The notes under the pieces are model-generated. The model did no database searches. It was not told where the DNA came from and saw nothing but the letters and a program-made list of their open reading frames with translations. A stretch of 64,000 bases of DNA from Rhodoferax sp. (lineage in GTDB: Bacteria; Pseudomonadota; Gammaproteobacteria; Burkholderiales; Burkholderiaceae_C), in NCBI RefSeq assembly GCF_018780565.1, contig NZ_JADMJN010000001.1, forward strand, positions 1 through 64,000, read 5' to 3'. The translations under genes and the position numbers were made by a program. This document shows, in pieces, positions 34,556-43,710 of the stretch (positions are counted from its first letter, which is position 1; each line of letters begins with the position of its first letter).

Positions 34556-36385
34556 TTATTTAAATGCCCGGTCCAGCTCATCAATGCGCCGGCGCATGGG
34601 GGCGCGTCCGTAGATTGCTGTGGTGGTCTGGATGCTGGCATGCCCCATCTGAGCCTGGATCACATCCAGGGGAACGTCCTTGGCAATAGCCCGGGTGCCA
34701 AAGGTATGGCGCAACCAATGTGTGGAAGCCTGGCTCATCCGGTGTCGCTCAGATGCGGGCAGGTCAGCCACGTCAATGGCCTTGGATAACCAGGACTTAA
34801 CGTGCTCGTACAGTGCCTGGTAGCCCACACCTTGCAAAGGATCATGCAAACTGGCCAGTACCGGCGCAGCAGAATCCGCGCGCGTGATGTCACCCAGGCC
34901 CCGCGCTTGCAGGTAGGTGTTGAGTGCCTGCAAGGCGGATGGGGGAATAGCCACGATACGGTTCTTGGAGCCTTTGCCATGCACTTGCATGACCCAGCCT
35001 TCCTCTTCGTGCTGAATGTCAGACAGTTTGACTGCCAGCAATTCGGCGCTGCGCAAACCCACACTGGCGACGAATTGGACGATAAACACCATGCGATGTG
35101 CGGCCGGCGCGGGCAGCTTAGTTTTGCAGTACGCAATGACCTGTTGCGTGGCCACTTCACTGAGCGCCTTGGATTGCAGCACCCGTTCTTCTTTGTCGTC
35201 GCCAATTTTCTGATTCACCAATAACCATGGGTTCTTGCCGATATAACCGGTTGCCTGGAGCCAGTGAAACATCGACACAACGATGGTGATTGCCTGGCGC
35301 ACGCTGCGTGTGCTCAAGGGGCCGCGAAAGGGGGCCCACCCAGGGGCTCCGGGCTTGGCGCGGGCGCGTGAGATCCACTGTACTGGCACATGCTGCAAAA
35401 AAGCCATGTAATCGCGGCAGTCCAACAGTGTCATACGCCCCAGCGCGGCTGCGTGGCGTTCATAGTGCAGCCATAGCAAAAGACGTGTCGCCTCGCGTGT
35501 ATAGGCTTTGAGCGTTGCCGCAGAGCCCGCCTTGGCCGCAACCCACGCGTCGATTGCCTTTTTGTCGTCGTCCGCGAGAAGTAAGGGGTACTCCGAGTAT
35601 GTGGGCAAGTCCGGGTCGAGAGGTCGTGGTGGAGAGGGTAACGCGAATACGGGTCGGCATGGTTGTGGCTGATTGATCAGCAGTATGGCCAGGTATGCGG
35701 ATATGCGTTGCGCTTTGGTGCGCCCAATCCCAGGCAGTAAGCGCCACCACCGCCCGCCCGCGGCAATGTGCTCCTGCAGCTGCGCCAAAATCACCACGTC
35801 GATACGCAGCAATTTGACGGCTGTGGTGCTGTCAAACCAACCCGCAATGGCGTCAGAAGGTTGTGGCTGCTCGGCGGCAAGGGTCTCTAGCTCATGAAGG
35901 GTGCACAGCAATCGCTCCCGCAAGCGGGAACGCACACGCTGGCGGCGCAATGCTCTGGCATTGGCCGGATAGATTTCATGGTGCATCTGCAGCACCTCGG
36001 ACTCAGACCAATCCTCCAAGGCGCTTGCCGCAATGAACTCGTCCAGACTGGGGGCGATGCAGGTAGCGCCCTGATAGGTCGTCACATCAGTCTGCATTGC
36101 GCTAAAACTCAGTCCAATTAAGCGCCAGGCGCTCAAACCCCGCCGGCGTGCCACCGCGCGCACTGCATCACGGGTTTGCAGGTGGGCGACTTTTGCTTGG
36201 TGGCCATGTTCCACCCCCAGATAGCGTTTGGCAGCTTCTACGATGGGCAGGCCTTCGGATACCGCGCGCAGATACGCAAAATGGTGCAGTCCCAGACGAT
36301 GCACGTAAACGGCGCTGCCACCAGGGGTTGCCTGGCGCAACACATGCGACCCCGTGGCCAGATCCTTTGACGCCGGCCCAATCAC
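34556..36385 (-). CDS. Large tyrosine recombinase of the Tn3-type element
   Basis: 609 residues, about twice the size of XerC. The first ~280 residues are an unrecognised N-terminal extension; the middle contains the SAM-like core domain (PTYSEYPLLLADDDKK). The catalytic domain has all residues: SVGLRSAELLAVKLSD (Arg), Lys in GKGSKNRIVAIP, HWLRHTFGTRAI (His-x-x-Arg) and GHASIQTTTAIYGRA (His and Tyr). It resembles a TnpI-type resolvase that separates cointegrates at an internal site. It starts with GTG overlapping the KilA-N gene's stop. Confidence 0.88.
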   Translation of the reverse strand: MIGPASKDLATGSHVLRQATPGGSAVYVHRLGLHHFAYLRAVSEGLPIVEAAKRYLGVEHGHQAKVAHLQTRDAVRAVARRRGLSAWRLIGLSFSAMQTDVTTYQGATCIAPSLDEFIAASALEDWSESEVLQMHHEIYPANARALRRQRVRSRLRERLLCTLHELETLAAEQPQPSDAIAGWFDSTTAVKLLRIDVVILAQLQEHIAAGGRWWRLLPGIGRTKAQRISAYLAILLINQPQPCRPVFALPSPPRPLDPDLPTYSEYPLLLADDDKKAIDAWVAAKAGSAATLKAYTREATRLLLWLHYERHAAALGRMTLLDCRDYMAFLQHVPVQWISRARAKPGAPGWAPFRGPLSTRSVRQAITIVVSMFHWLQATGYIGKNPWLLVNQKIGDDKEERVLQSKALSEVATQQVIAYCKTKLPAPAAHRMVFIVQFVASVGLRSAELLAVKLSDIQHEEEGWVMQVHGKGSKNRIVAIPPSALQALNTYLQARGLGDITRADSAAPVLASLHDPLQGVGYQALYEHVKSWLSKAIDVADLPASERHRMSQASTHWLRHTFGTRAIAKDVPLDVIQAQMGHASIQTTTAIYGRAPMRRRIDELDRAFK

Positions 36386-37209
36386 GGGGGATTTGCCTTG
36401 CCCAAACGTTTGACCGCCCCCATTCCAACGAGTGAGCGCATTTGGGTAATGGCAATGGCGTTGAGTTGGCCCAAGCGTTCAGGCGCGCCGATGCCTTGGT
36501 GAATCAACACCGAATTGATGCTCTCCATGTTGGACAGTACCACCAGTTGTTCCAATGTGGCCGCGTCCCGCATGTTGCCGCCGTCCTTGGGGTTGGCCTC
36601 GCGCCACTGAGCAGCGGTCATGCCAAACAGCGCCACGTTCAGCAGATCGGCTTCGCTGGCGTAGAGTGTGGCCGTTTGGGTCCGGGTCAACTGGCGTGGG
36701 ACGAGGTGTTCCTTGATGGCATCGGTATGAATGCGGTAGTTGACCTTGGCCAGGGTGCGTTGGAAATTCCATTCCAGGGAAGTCGCACGGGCTTCCTCGT
36801 CCTTGAGGCGCTGGAATTCCTTGATGAGATAGAGTTTGAATTCGGGACTGAGCCATGAACCGAATTCAAAGGCGATGTCGCGGTGGGCGTAGGTGCCACC
36901 GCCCCGGCCGGATTTGGCGTACAGGCCGATGGCCCCGGTAGCCTCCACCCACTTGGAGGGAGACAGCGAGAAACTGTTGAGGCCCGCTTGGGCTTTAAAC
37001 CTCTCGAATTCGACAGGTTTGAAGTCCGGATTGTTGATCTGCTCCCAAATCCCCAGAAACTCAACGGTGTTGCGATTGCGCAGCCACCCGTAGAGAACGG
37101 TCTCGTCGCCGAAGCGTTTGACCATGTCGGTGAGCGAGATGTAATCCTGGTCGTGCCGCGTGGTGTAGCCAACCGGGGTGCCCTGGACTGTAATGCTGCG
37201 GTTTTTCAT
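36382..37209 (-). CDS. KilA-N domain protein
   Basis: 275 residues. The KilA-N DNA-binding domain covers about residues 15-130: YISLTDMVKRFGDETVLYGWL, then LSPSKWVEATGAIGLYAKSGRGGGTYAHRDIAFEFGSWLSPEFKLYLIKEFQ. The C-terminal half is helical and resembles ORF6C-type regions. It is the first gene of the Tn3 operon and has a clear palindrome just upstream (37253-37278), which suggests it represses its own operon. It probably tunes the transposition genes, though no experiment is implied. Confidence 0.85.
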   Translation of the reverse strand: MKNRSITVQGTPVGYTTRHDQDYISLTDMVKRFGDETVLYGWLRNRNTVEFLGIWEQINNPDFKPVEFERFKAQAGLNSFSLSPSKWVEATGAIGLYAKSGRGGGTYAHRDIAFEFGSWLSPEFKLYLIKEFQRLKDEEARATSLEWNFQRTLAKVNYRIHTDAIKEHLVPRQLTRTQTATLYASEADLLNVALFGMTAAQWREANPKDGGNMRDAATLEQLVVLSNMESINSVLIHQGIGAPERLGQLNAIAITQMRSLVGMGAVKRLGKANPP

Positions 37210-37252
37210 GAAGAAAGGCTGCCCAAGAGTGGTTTTGACGCAAAAAATTTAG

Positions 37253-37278
37253 CCTAAGATAAATAGAGTTATCTTAGG
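37253..37278. promoter_or_regulatory. Palindrome upstream of the KilA-N operon
   Basis: CCTAAGATAA - 6 bp - TTATCTTAGG, perfect 10-bp arms. It lies about 44 bp upstream of the KilA-N start, in the promoter region, so it is a good operator candidate, with KilA-N as likely ligand. It is not followed by a T-run on either strand, so a terminator is less likely. Confidence 0.7.
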
Positions 37279-37876
37279 GCATTGTATTAAACTTTCGCCG
37301 CCATTTCATCAACATGTACCCAAAATGGGCTATAGGCAAAAGCTGGTAAGAAACCAGCAAGTCCAGCGCAGTTCGTAGCTAGATGCCTGCTGACTGATCG
37401 GTTGGCGGCCACCTCTATCCCGATTCTCCATCACCATTCGCCGGGTTCATGCAAGGGCGGGGATAATAGACCGCTTACCAGTCAACAGTAACGCGACAGA
37501 GCCTGATGGTCTTCTGTTGCAGCGCCTCGAGCTTGAAATGCGCAGCGGATTTTGACCTTATGCTGGTTCATCTTTGTGAAATAGTGCACCATGCTTTCTT
37601 GGCAGCAAGTATTGAGGGGCGGATATGGAGAATAGTTCGTGCAACGAAAATTTGCGACCCCTCCGCGTAGCCGCGTCGTCGAGTATGGCAATCGACTTGG
37701 AATCAATGATACGGCCGCTGGCCCAGTCTTTCCTACGTTATACACCGCAGCGCACGACGCAGGATCGACTAGTGGCAAACGAGTTTGACGCGTGTCCTGT
37801 GACGAGTGGTAGAAGGTGAATCGGCTGTGTCGAAGACATCCGGGGAATCGATTATTTTGGCAAGGCCCACCTTCAA
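37279..37876. other. Region with no supported gene inside the nest
   Basis: About 600 bp, with a 64-codon ORF at 37625-37819 and a 98-codon ORF on the opposite strand. Neither has a ribosome binding site or recognisable content. The missing right end of the Tn3-type transposon may have been lost in this stretch by deletion. Confidence 0.4.
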
Positions 37877-38671
37877 ATGCTGCAGTTTCCTCGTATGAAA
37901 GCTTGGATCTCCAAGCAGCAAATCTTCGTTCGGAGCCTGGCGTGGCTCGCGTTGGTGCTCGGGCTGAAGCTTGTCGTTCACTTGCTTGGTTTGGAGGCGC
38001 TGGTCTTGAGCCCCCTGCATGCCACTGCCGTCGCCGGTGGGTTTTTCATCCTCGGATTCATCCTGTCAGCCACCATCGCAGACTACAAGGAAAGCGAGCG
38101 GCTTCCCGCGGAATTCACGGCTATCGTCGAGAATATGTACGAGGACGCGCTCTTGATCAGTCGCCGCCACCCCTTCGACATTGCCGGGTTCCGCGAGGGA
38201 CTGCTCGCGGCGCTGGACAGCTTGCGCGACGACATGGTGTCAGGCAACAGGGAGACTCACCATCATGTGTTTGCGCTGGGGGAGTTTTTCGCGCAGATGG
38301 AAAAGGCCGAAGTGCCGCCCAACTACATCGTCAAGCTCAAGCAGGAGCAAGCGCAACTGGTTCGAAATCTGTTCCGTGTCAACTACATCCAGACGATCCG
38401 CTTCATCCCGTCGGCGTTCTTTCTGGCGAAGTCTGTGCTGCACGGCACCATCGGTCTTCTGCTCCTTACGGCTCTTGAACCATTTTCGACGTCCTTCGTC
38501 GCCGTAGGACTGATCGCCTTCATCTTCATTTACATCTTAAGACTGATTGAGGTCATCAGTACTCCTTTCCACCCAAAAGGGAGTACGCAAGACGACATCA
38601 GCCTGTTCCAAGTTGATCTGACCGCTGAGCACCTAAAGCGGCACACGGGCCATGCAGAAAATGGCCATTAG
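37877..38671 (+). CDS. Membrane protein, unknown family
   Basis: 264 residues. Two hydrophobic segments near the N-terminus (SLAWLALVLGLKLVVHLLGLE and GGFFILGFILSATIADY), a long soluble helical stretch (about 75-180, with many Glu and His) and two C-terminal segments (TIGLLLLTALEPF and VAVGLIAFIFIYILRLI). It has no known motif. A second start ATG at 37898 is possible, and neither has a good ribosome binding site. It is the only cargo-like gene in the nest whose source element is unclear. A remnant frame follows after its stop. Confidence 0.6.
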   Translation: MLQFPRMKAWISKQQIFVRSLAWLALVLGLKLVVHLLGLEALVLSPLHATAVAGGFFILGFILSATIADYKESERLPAEFTAIVENMYEDALLISRRHPFDIAGFREGLLAALDSLRDDMVSGNRETHHHVFALGEFFAQMEKAEVPPNYIVKLKQEQAQLVRNLFRVNYIQTIRFIPSAFFLAKSVLHGTIGLLLLTALEPFSTSFVAVGLIAFIFIYILRLIEVISTPFHPKGSTQDDISLFQVDLTAEHLKRHTGHAENGH

Positions 38672-38781
38672 CTCAGGCAGCGCATCCGTTTGAAGGATGC
38701 CAACGAACAGGAAATCGATTCCGCTTTGGAGCGAAATATACCTGAATCTGTATTGCAGAATCTGCAGCAAAGCAGGAACCC

Positions 38782-38889
38782 GTGATTAAGCATGTCACGC
38801 CATGCAGAATGTCGTTCGATTACATCGAGATATTTTACAACCCGAGACGGCGTCACGGTCAAAATAATCGGCTTTCACCGGGAAACTAT
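38782..38889 (+). pseudogene. IS3 orfB C-terminal remnant
   Basis: 36 codons read SFDYIEIFYNPRRRHGQNN followed by RLSPGNY, the conserved end of an IS3 OrfB (normally YNP.RRH...N..SP). Nothing upstream continues the gene, so it is a fragment of another insertion sequence. Confidence 0.75.
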
Positions 38890-38964
38890 ACATCGCGGCA
38901 TTTGCAAATCATAGATCAGAATTGCCTGCCGGGGTGGGGTAGTCCATGCAGCCTGTTTGCATGT

Positions 38965-39234
38965 ATGTACAAAGATATAGAACTGCCAAACAATAATCTT
39001 TCACACGCCTTCCAAATTTTGGTCATGTCAAAAGAGGGACTTGCAGAATTCCGAAAGTCAGTCGAATTAGCTGTAATCAGAGGCAAAAAAATTGAGGGTA
39101 GCCCTGTCCAAGTGCGGGAAAATCCAAGCACTGAATTGTTACGTCCGTCGACACCTGAGGATCAGCCCCTCTGTTTTGTCCCAGGTCTTTTTAAAGCCTT
39201 TGCAGTACCGCGCCCGAATGTATTGCGGGACTGA
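38965..39234 (+). CDS. Possible small ORF, 89 aa
   Basis: An ATG at 38965 opens 89 codons continuing in the same frame as the IS3 remnant. The sequence YKDIELPNNNLSHAF and the following VMSKEGLAEFRKSVELA looks protein-like but no family is recognised and there is no ribosome binding site. It may be the end of a gene destroyed by insertions. From 39235 to 39429 I see only short T/G-rich tandem repeats around GATTTTGGTT. Confidence 0.25.
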   Translation: MYKDIELPNNNLSHAFQILVMSKEGLAEFRKSVELAVIRGKKIEGSPVQVRENPSTELLRPSTPEDQPLCFVPGLFKAFAVPRPNVLRD

Positions 39235-39429
39235 ACGGTGACTGGGGTTTTGGTTTTGATGATTTTGGTTGATTTTGGTTGATTTTCATCCGGCCCCCGC
39301 CAGGCCGCCGGAGGCACCCCCTGGCAGCAGAATTCTTGCGCCCCCCTGTTTGCAAACAAGATAGGCCGGTCATCCTTTGGTTAATGTTTGTGGTGCCTAA
39401 ACCCAAACCCAACAACAGAAGACCAGCCT

Positions 39430-39966
39430 ATGCACAGAATTCTAGCGAGCATCACCACTCTTGCGTCACACGCTGCTGCGCTCGCATCCAGCAGTGATGC
39501 CTACCGGCCTCGCAACTGTCCGCATTGCAACGGCTGCAAGCTCTGGGGTCACGGCTACTACGCGCGCAAGGCCGACCGCGAACCCGGTTCCGACGGCTCA
39601 TTCAACCCTGTGGCCATAGCGCGCTTCCTGTGCGCCGCATGTCTTCGCACCTGTTCTCGACTACCACTGTGCATCGCGCCCAGGCGTTGGTACAACTGGG
39701 CGGTGCAGCAATTCGTGCTCATGCTCACACTCATGGGATTTTCCGTACGCCGCTGCAGTGTCTGCGCAGACGTTGGGTGGCACACCGTGCGGCGCTGGCG
39801 GGACTGGCTTTGCCAACGCAGCGAGGAATTCGTGTTTCACCTGCGCAGCCGCTTTGCCGAGTTGTGACGAGCGCCTGATACGCCAATGCTGTGGTACCGG
39901 GTCATGCATGAGATGACGCTGGGTGTGGCCATGGCCTGGCTCGATCAGGACCAGATCGTCCCATGA
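39430..39966 (+). pseudogene. Zinc-finger transposition helper (DUF6431-like), interrupted by TGA
   Basis: From the ATG at 39430 the frame encodes a Cys-rich segment (NCPHCNGCKLWGHGYYARK, then FLCAACLRTCSR) and a helix-turn-helix (SVRRCSVCADVGWHTVRRWR). A TGA at 39865-39867 ends it, but the same frame continues for 32 codons (TPMLWYRVMHEMTLGVAMAW) to a TGA at 39964-39966. That extension looks like a natural C-terminus, so the stop is probably a nonsense mutation. The gene would be the first of the DDE/AAA element. The family name is from recall. Confidence 0.6.
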
Positions 39967-40096
39967 TGGGCTGATCCTGAAGTGAGCGCAGACAGCGCAT
40001 TTGTCACCGTTTGGAGTACCCCACACACTTTGCCCACTTACGTAAAGGCGCGATCCGCGGTCTCATCGGCACCTCTTTAACTCAAGGTGTACGTTC

Positions 40097-41500
40097 ATGA
40101 AACAGATCGATTCCATAGCATTGTTCCGGCTCTCCGTGCTGGGCCAACTGGTCAGTCGCGAGCGCTTGGAGCGCGGCGAACTTCAACAAGTAATCCGCGA
40201 ATTGGCCCAGCGCGAGTACGCCATTCCCGGCTCAGAACGTAGTCGCCTGGGTGAGAAGACCATAGAGGCGTGGTACTACGTCTGGCGCAAAGACGGCATT
40301 GATGGCCTAATTCCCAAGGTTCGCATAGACCGCGGTCAGTCCAAGCTCACTCCTGCGCTGCAAGAAGCGGTGCTGGCGGCCAAGCGCGAGAACCCCAAGC
40401 GCTCGATTCGCCAGATTCTGCGGCTGCTTGAAGTCGCCGGTCTACAGGCCAACCACAACCTCTCCAGATCGGCCATCCATCGACTGCTGCAACAACACGG
40501 CCTCTCCAACATCACCGGCACGCCCAGCTTGCCCGAAGAGAAGCGCAGCTTTGGCGCCGAGTTCGCTGGCTCCATCTGGTACGGCGATGTGATGCATGGC
40601 CCGCGCTTAGCCCTCAATGGGCAACTGCGCAAGACCTACCTGGTCTCGCTCTTTGACGATGCCTCGCGTCTGGTCACCCACAGCGCCTTCTGCCTGGGCG
40701 AGACGGCGCTGGACATCGAAGGCGTGCTCAAACAGGCATTGCTCAGGCGTGGCATACCCATCAAACTGGTGGTCGACAATGGGGCGGCCTACCGGGCCGC
40801 CACCTTGCAGGCTCTGTGCGCGCGCTTAGGCATTCACCTGATCTTTTGCCGCCCGTACGCACCCGAAGGTAAGGGCAAGCTGGAGCGCTGGCACCGCACT
40901 TTTCGTGACCAGTTCCTGAGCGAGCTCGACGAGCGCCACATCACCGACCTAGCCGATCTGAACGCGCGGCTGTGGGCCTGGCTGGAGCAGGTCTATCACC
41001 GCACCGGCCACACCAGCCTGGGTGGCATGACCCCCTTGGCGCGCTATCAGCAAGACCTCCCTCGCATCCGCAACCTGGGTGCCAAAGCGGCCACACTGGA
41101 TTCGCTCTTTTATCACCGCGTCACCCGCTTCGTGAAGAAGAACGGCACCGTGTCTTATCTGGGCCAGCAGTTTGAGGTGCCCTATGAGCTGTCGGGCAAG
41201 ACCGTCGAACTGGTCGTGGACCCACACGGCGAACGGGTCATAGGGGTTGAGAACGATGCGGGCGAGTCGCTGGGAGAGGCCACGGCGCTGGACTTGGTGG
41301 CTAATTTGCATCGGGTGCGCCGCAAACCTGAACCACCGCTTGATGATGGTGACGCCAGTGTGCTCGCCAGCAATCCCAAGCGCGGCCCCGGCGGCGGCGG
41401 TGGCGGCCCCAATCTGGTGGAGCTCGCCCATCAGCAGTATTACGCTGGTGCACCGGTATCGTCAGCGGCAACGCCCGCAACCGTTGCACGGGAGGCTTGA
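40097..41500 (+). CDS. DDE transposase (Mu/TnsB-like, rve domain)
   Basis: 467 residues. An N-terminal helix-turn-helix region (RSRLGEKTIEAWYYVWRKDG, PKRSIRQILRLLEVAG) precedes the rve catalytic core: SIWYGDVMHGPRL (Asp), LVVDNGAAYRA (Asp) and GKGKLERWHRTFRD (Glu). A Mu-type C-terminal segment follows (VTRFVKKNGTVSYLGQQFEVP and VVDPHGERVIGV). The next gene is an AAA ATPase 2 bp away, the usual partner in Tn7/Tn5053-like and Mu-like systems. It seems intact; the C-terminal glycine-rich end is variable. Confidence 0.88.
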   Translation: MKQIDSIALFRLSVLGQLVSRERLERGELQQVIRELAQREYAIPGSERSRLGEKTIEAWYYVWRKDGIDGLIPKVRIDRGQSKLTPALQEAVLAAKRENPKRSIRQILRLLEVAGLQANHNLSRSAIHRLLQQHGLSNITGTPSLPEEKRSFGAEFAGSIWYGDVMHGPRLALNGQLRKTYLVSLFDDASRLVTHSAFCLGETALDIEGVLKQALLRRGIPIKLVVDNGAAYRAATLQALCARLGIHLIFCRPYAPEGKGKLERWHRTFRDQFLSELDERHITDLADLNARLWAWLEQVYHRTGHTSLGGMTPLARYQQDLPRIRNLGAKAATLDSLFYHRVTRFVKKNGTVSYLGQQFEVPYELSGKTVELVVDPHGERVIGVENDAGESLGEATALDLVANLHRVRRKPEPPLDDGDASVLASNPKRGPGGGGGGPNLVELAHQQYYAGAPVSSAATPATVAREA

Positions 41501-41501
41501 G

Positions 41502-42296
41502 ATGTACCTTCAACACTTTGGCTTGACGCACGCTCCATTGGGCAAAGAGCTCACTGAGCCATGGGATGACGGTACCCTTGCACATCTGACTGAGCGCTTC
41601 AACTGGCTGCTGAACTCCCCCGGTGTTGGCCTGATCACCGGCGAGCCCGGCGTGGGCAAGACGGCAGCCCTGCGCAACATCACCAAATCCCTCAATCCGC
41701 ACCGCTACTTGGTGCTCTACCAGGCGGAGACCGACTTCGGGCGCGTCGATATCTACCGGGGTCTGGCCCGTGCGCTGGGCATCGAGCCCAACTACCGGCG
41801 TGCACAACTATGGCGCGACATCAAGCAGCGCATTCATGAACTGGTCGACACCAAACAGACCACGCCCGTGTGGATCATTGACGAGGCGCAGAATCTGCCC
41901 CCGGAGTTCTTCCGTGATTTGCCCGCCTTTTTGAACTTTGCCTTTGATTCGCGCGACCTGATTAGTGTCTGGCTGGTGGCGCATCCGGCACTGGCCCATA
42001 CCCTGGCGCGCGCCCCTTACGCGGCGCTGGCCAGCCGCATTCAGGTGCGCGTCGAACTCAAGCCGGTGCTGCAACGCGAGCGCTTTGCCAAGCTTATTGC
42101 GCACGCATTTAAGAGCGCAGGTGCAACGGGCACCTTGCTCAGCGACTCAGGGCTGGAGATCGTGCGTCAGGCCTCCAAGGGGCTACCGCGCAATGCCGCT
42201 ACCATTCTGTGCACCGCCATGCGATTGGCCGTGCCCAAAGGGCTCAACCATTTGCCTGACGAAATACTGCAGCAGGCCATCGGGGAGCTGCAATGA
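41502..42296 (+). CDS. AAA ATPase transposition partner (ExeA/TniB-like)
   Basis: 264 residues from the ATG at 41502, after GGGAGGCTTGAG. It has Walker A GEPGVGKTAALRNI (about 45-58) and Walker B VWIIDEAQNLPPE (about 125), then a helical lid and VRQASKGLPRNAATILCTAM. It resembles ExeA/TniB/TnsC-type ATPases that select targets and activate the DDE transposase. Its ATG lies one base past the DDE stop, and its TGA overlaps the ATG of the small gene after it, so the three are one operon. Confidence 0.88.
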   Translation: MYLQHFGLTHAPLGKELTEPWDDGTLAHLTERFNWLLNSPGVGLITGEPGVGKTAALRNITKSLNPHRYLVLYQAETDFGRVDIYRGLARALGIEPNYRRAQLWRDIKQRIHELVDTKQTTPVWIIDEAQNLPPEFFRDLPAFLNFAFDSRDLISVWLVAHPALAHTLARAPYAALASRIQVRVELKPVLQRERFAKLIAHAFKSAGATGTLLSDSGLEIVRQASKGLPRNAATILCTAMRLAVPKGLNHLPDEILQQAIGELQ

Positions 42297-42511
42297 AGCG
42301 CAAGAAAATCCTAAAGCGATTGGCCAGCCTTGAGGCGGGGTTGTTTCCAGATGGACTGTCGGATGAGGCGGCGTGGGCAATGCACGATTGCCTGCAGAGC
42401 CTGCACATGGCCTTCGAGAGTCGATACCTGGCCCAGCTGATACGCCATCGTAAAAGTTTGGAGATGCTGTACGACCCAGAGCATCCATGGAGAACGCAAC
42501 CACGGTTATAG
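42293..42511 (+). CDS. Small protein of the DDE/AAA element
   Basis: 72 residues, starting with an ATG that overlaps the AAA gene stop (ATGA). Basic N-terminus KRKKILKRLASLEAGLF, then a helical region (AWAMHDCLQSLHMAFESRYL), no catalytic motif. The overlap and co-orientation indicate that it is part of the element and may assist transposition; the family is unknown to me. Confidence 0.7.
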   Translation: MKRKKILKRLASLEAGLFPDGLSDEAAWAMHDCLQSLHMAFESRYLAQLIRHRKSLEMLYDPEHPWRTQPRL

Positions 42512-42669
42512 CGCGGCGATTAAACCACCAAGTCCCATGTTAAACAGGGGTCGCGTTTAGCCGAGTTACGGTGGGACACGACCCTTTTTTTACCCTCTAA
42601 TAGGGTGAGTCTACGAGACCATTTCAATGCGGGACATAACACACTGAATCAAGAGATTGCTGCCCGCCC

Positions 42670-43710
42670 ATGCATACTACCCTGAGTCCCGTCACCGTCC
42701 AAAGATTTTCTTCCTTGCAAGGCGAACTCATAGGGCTGGTGGAGCAAGACTACAAGGGCCTGACGCCCAAGCTCGAACAAATCATTCGAGCCTTCGAATT
42801 CACGCAAATCGAGCTGGCCGTTTACCGTGATCGGGGCTACGCACAAGGTCGTGGGGTGGGCCAACCTGAGGCGGATCGTTGCGCGCTGGCCTGTGCATTT
42901 CTTGCCAAGGCGGTTCTGGATTTGAAAACCACCAGGGCGCTAATGGATCGTTTGCAAGCGGACAGCAAACTGCGCCGACTGTGCGGTTTTGATTTGCGCT
43001 TTGCGCTGCCCAGCGAGTCCACATTCAGCCGCGCCTTTGAAGAGTTTGCCACCAGTGAACTGATCCAGCGTGTGCATGCAAGCATGATCAAAGACACATT
43101 GGGCGAGCAACTCATCGGCCACATCAGCCGCGACTCCACGGCCATAGAGGTACGCGAGTCGATTGCGAAGAAGGACAAGGCCCAAGTGCTCCCAGCCAAG
43201 CCAAAGGGCAAACCTGGGCGTCCCAAAAAAGGCGAAGTTCGTCCACCTCCCGAGCCAAGCCCACTGGAGCGCCAGCGCGGCCAGACGCTGGAGCAAATGC
43301 TCTTTGAGCTCGACACCGCTTGCGCCACGGGCACCAAGAAGAATGCACAGGGTTACAAAATCAGCTGGAAGGGCTACAAGCTGCACCTCGATACAGCCTG
43401 CTGTGGCGTGCCCATCAGCGCCGTGCTGACGGGCGCGAACGTGCACGACAGCCGGGTCGCATTACCGCTCACGCGCATCAGCGCCAAGCGGGTGGATGCC
43501 TGCTACGAACTGATGGACGCTGCCTATTGCAGCACGGTGATTCGCGAGGACATTGAGGCTGCAGGACGCGTGCCCTTGATTGACCACAATCCGCGCAAAG
43601 GGGAAAAGCGGGAGTTTGCTCCACATGAAGCCCAGCGCTACAAAATCCGCTCAGGAGCCGAGCGTTGCAATGCAAGGCTCAAGGATGAATTCGGAGCTCG
43701 TCACCATGGC
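42670..43710 (+). pseudogene. DDE transposase, 3' end replaced (IS1182/IS4-like)
   Basis: Starts MHTTLSPVTVQRFSSLQGEL and continues through a helix-turn-helix and DDE domain: FDLRFALPSESTFSRAFEEF, GHISRDSTAIEVRE (Asp), WKGYKLHLDTACCGVPISAVLTG, CYELMDAAYC (Asp) and RSGAERCNARLKDEFGA (Glu). After DEFGA the normal end (about 30 residues) is missing, and the frame reads into IS3 DNA to 43788. The exact junction is between about 43690 and 43711. Confidence 0.8.

Larger units (their letters stand above)
30513..37278 (-). mobile_element. Tn3-family transposon (right end lost or not found)
   Basis: One operon on the minus strand: KilA-N protein, tyrosine recombinase, transposase TnpA and a passenger protein, with a 38-bp terminal repeat at the left end. 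The right boundary is estimated just past the KilA-N promoter and not proven. Carriage of a large tyrosine recombinase in place of a serine resolvase is characteristic of a minority of Tn3-family elements. Confidence 0.7.

Noticed and set aside
37482..37819. ORFs of 64 and 98 codons in the gap after the KilA-N promoter
   Set aside because: No ribosome binding site or domain, opposing strands; likely chance.
39240..39290. GATTTTGGTT-type short repeats as a possible CRISPR-like array
   Set aside because: The unit is about 10 bp, too few copies and no unique spacers; simple tandem repeat.
42591..42606. Short hairpin ACCCT-CTAATA-GGGT as a terminator
   Set aside because: Stem of only 4-5 bp with no T-run after it.
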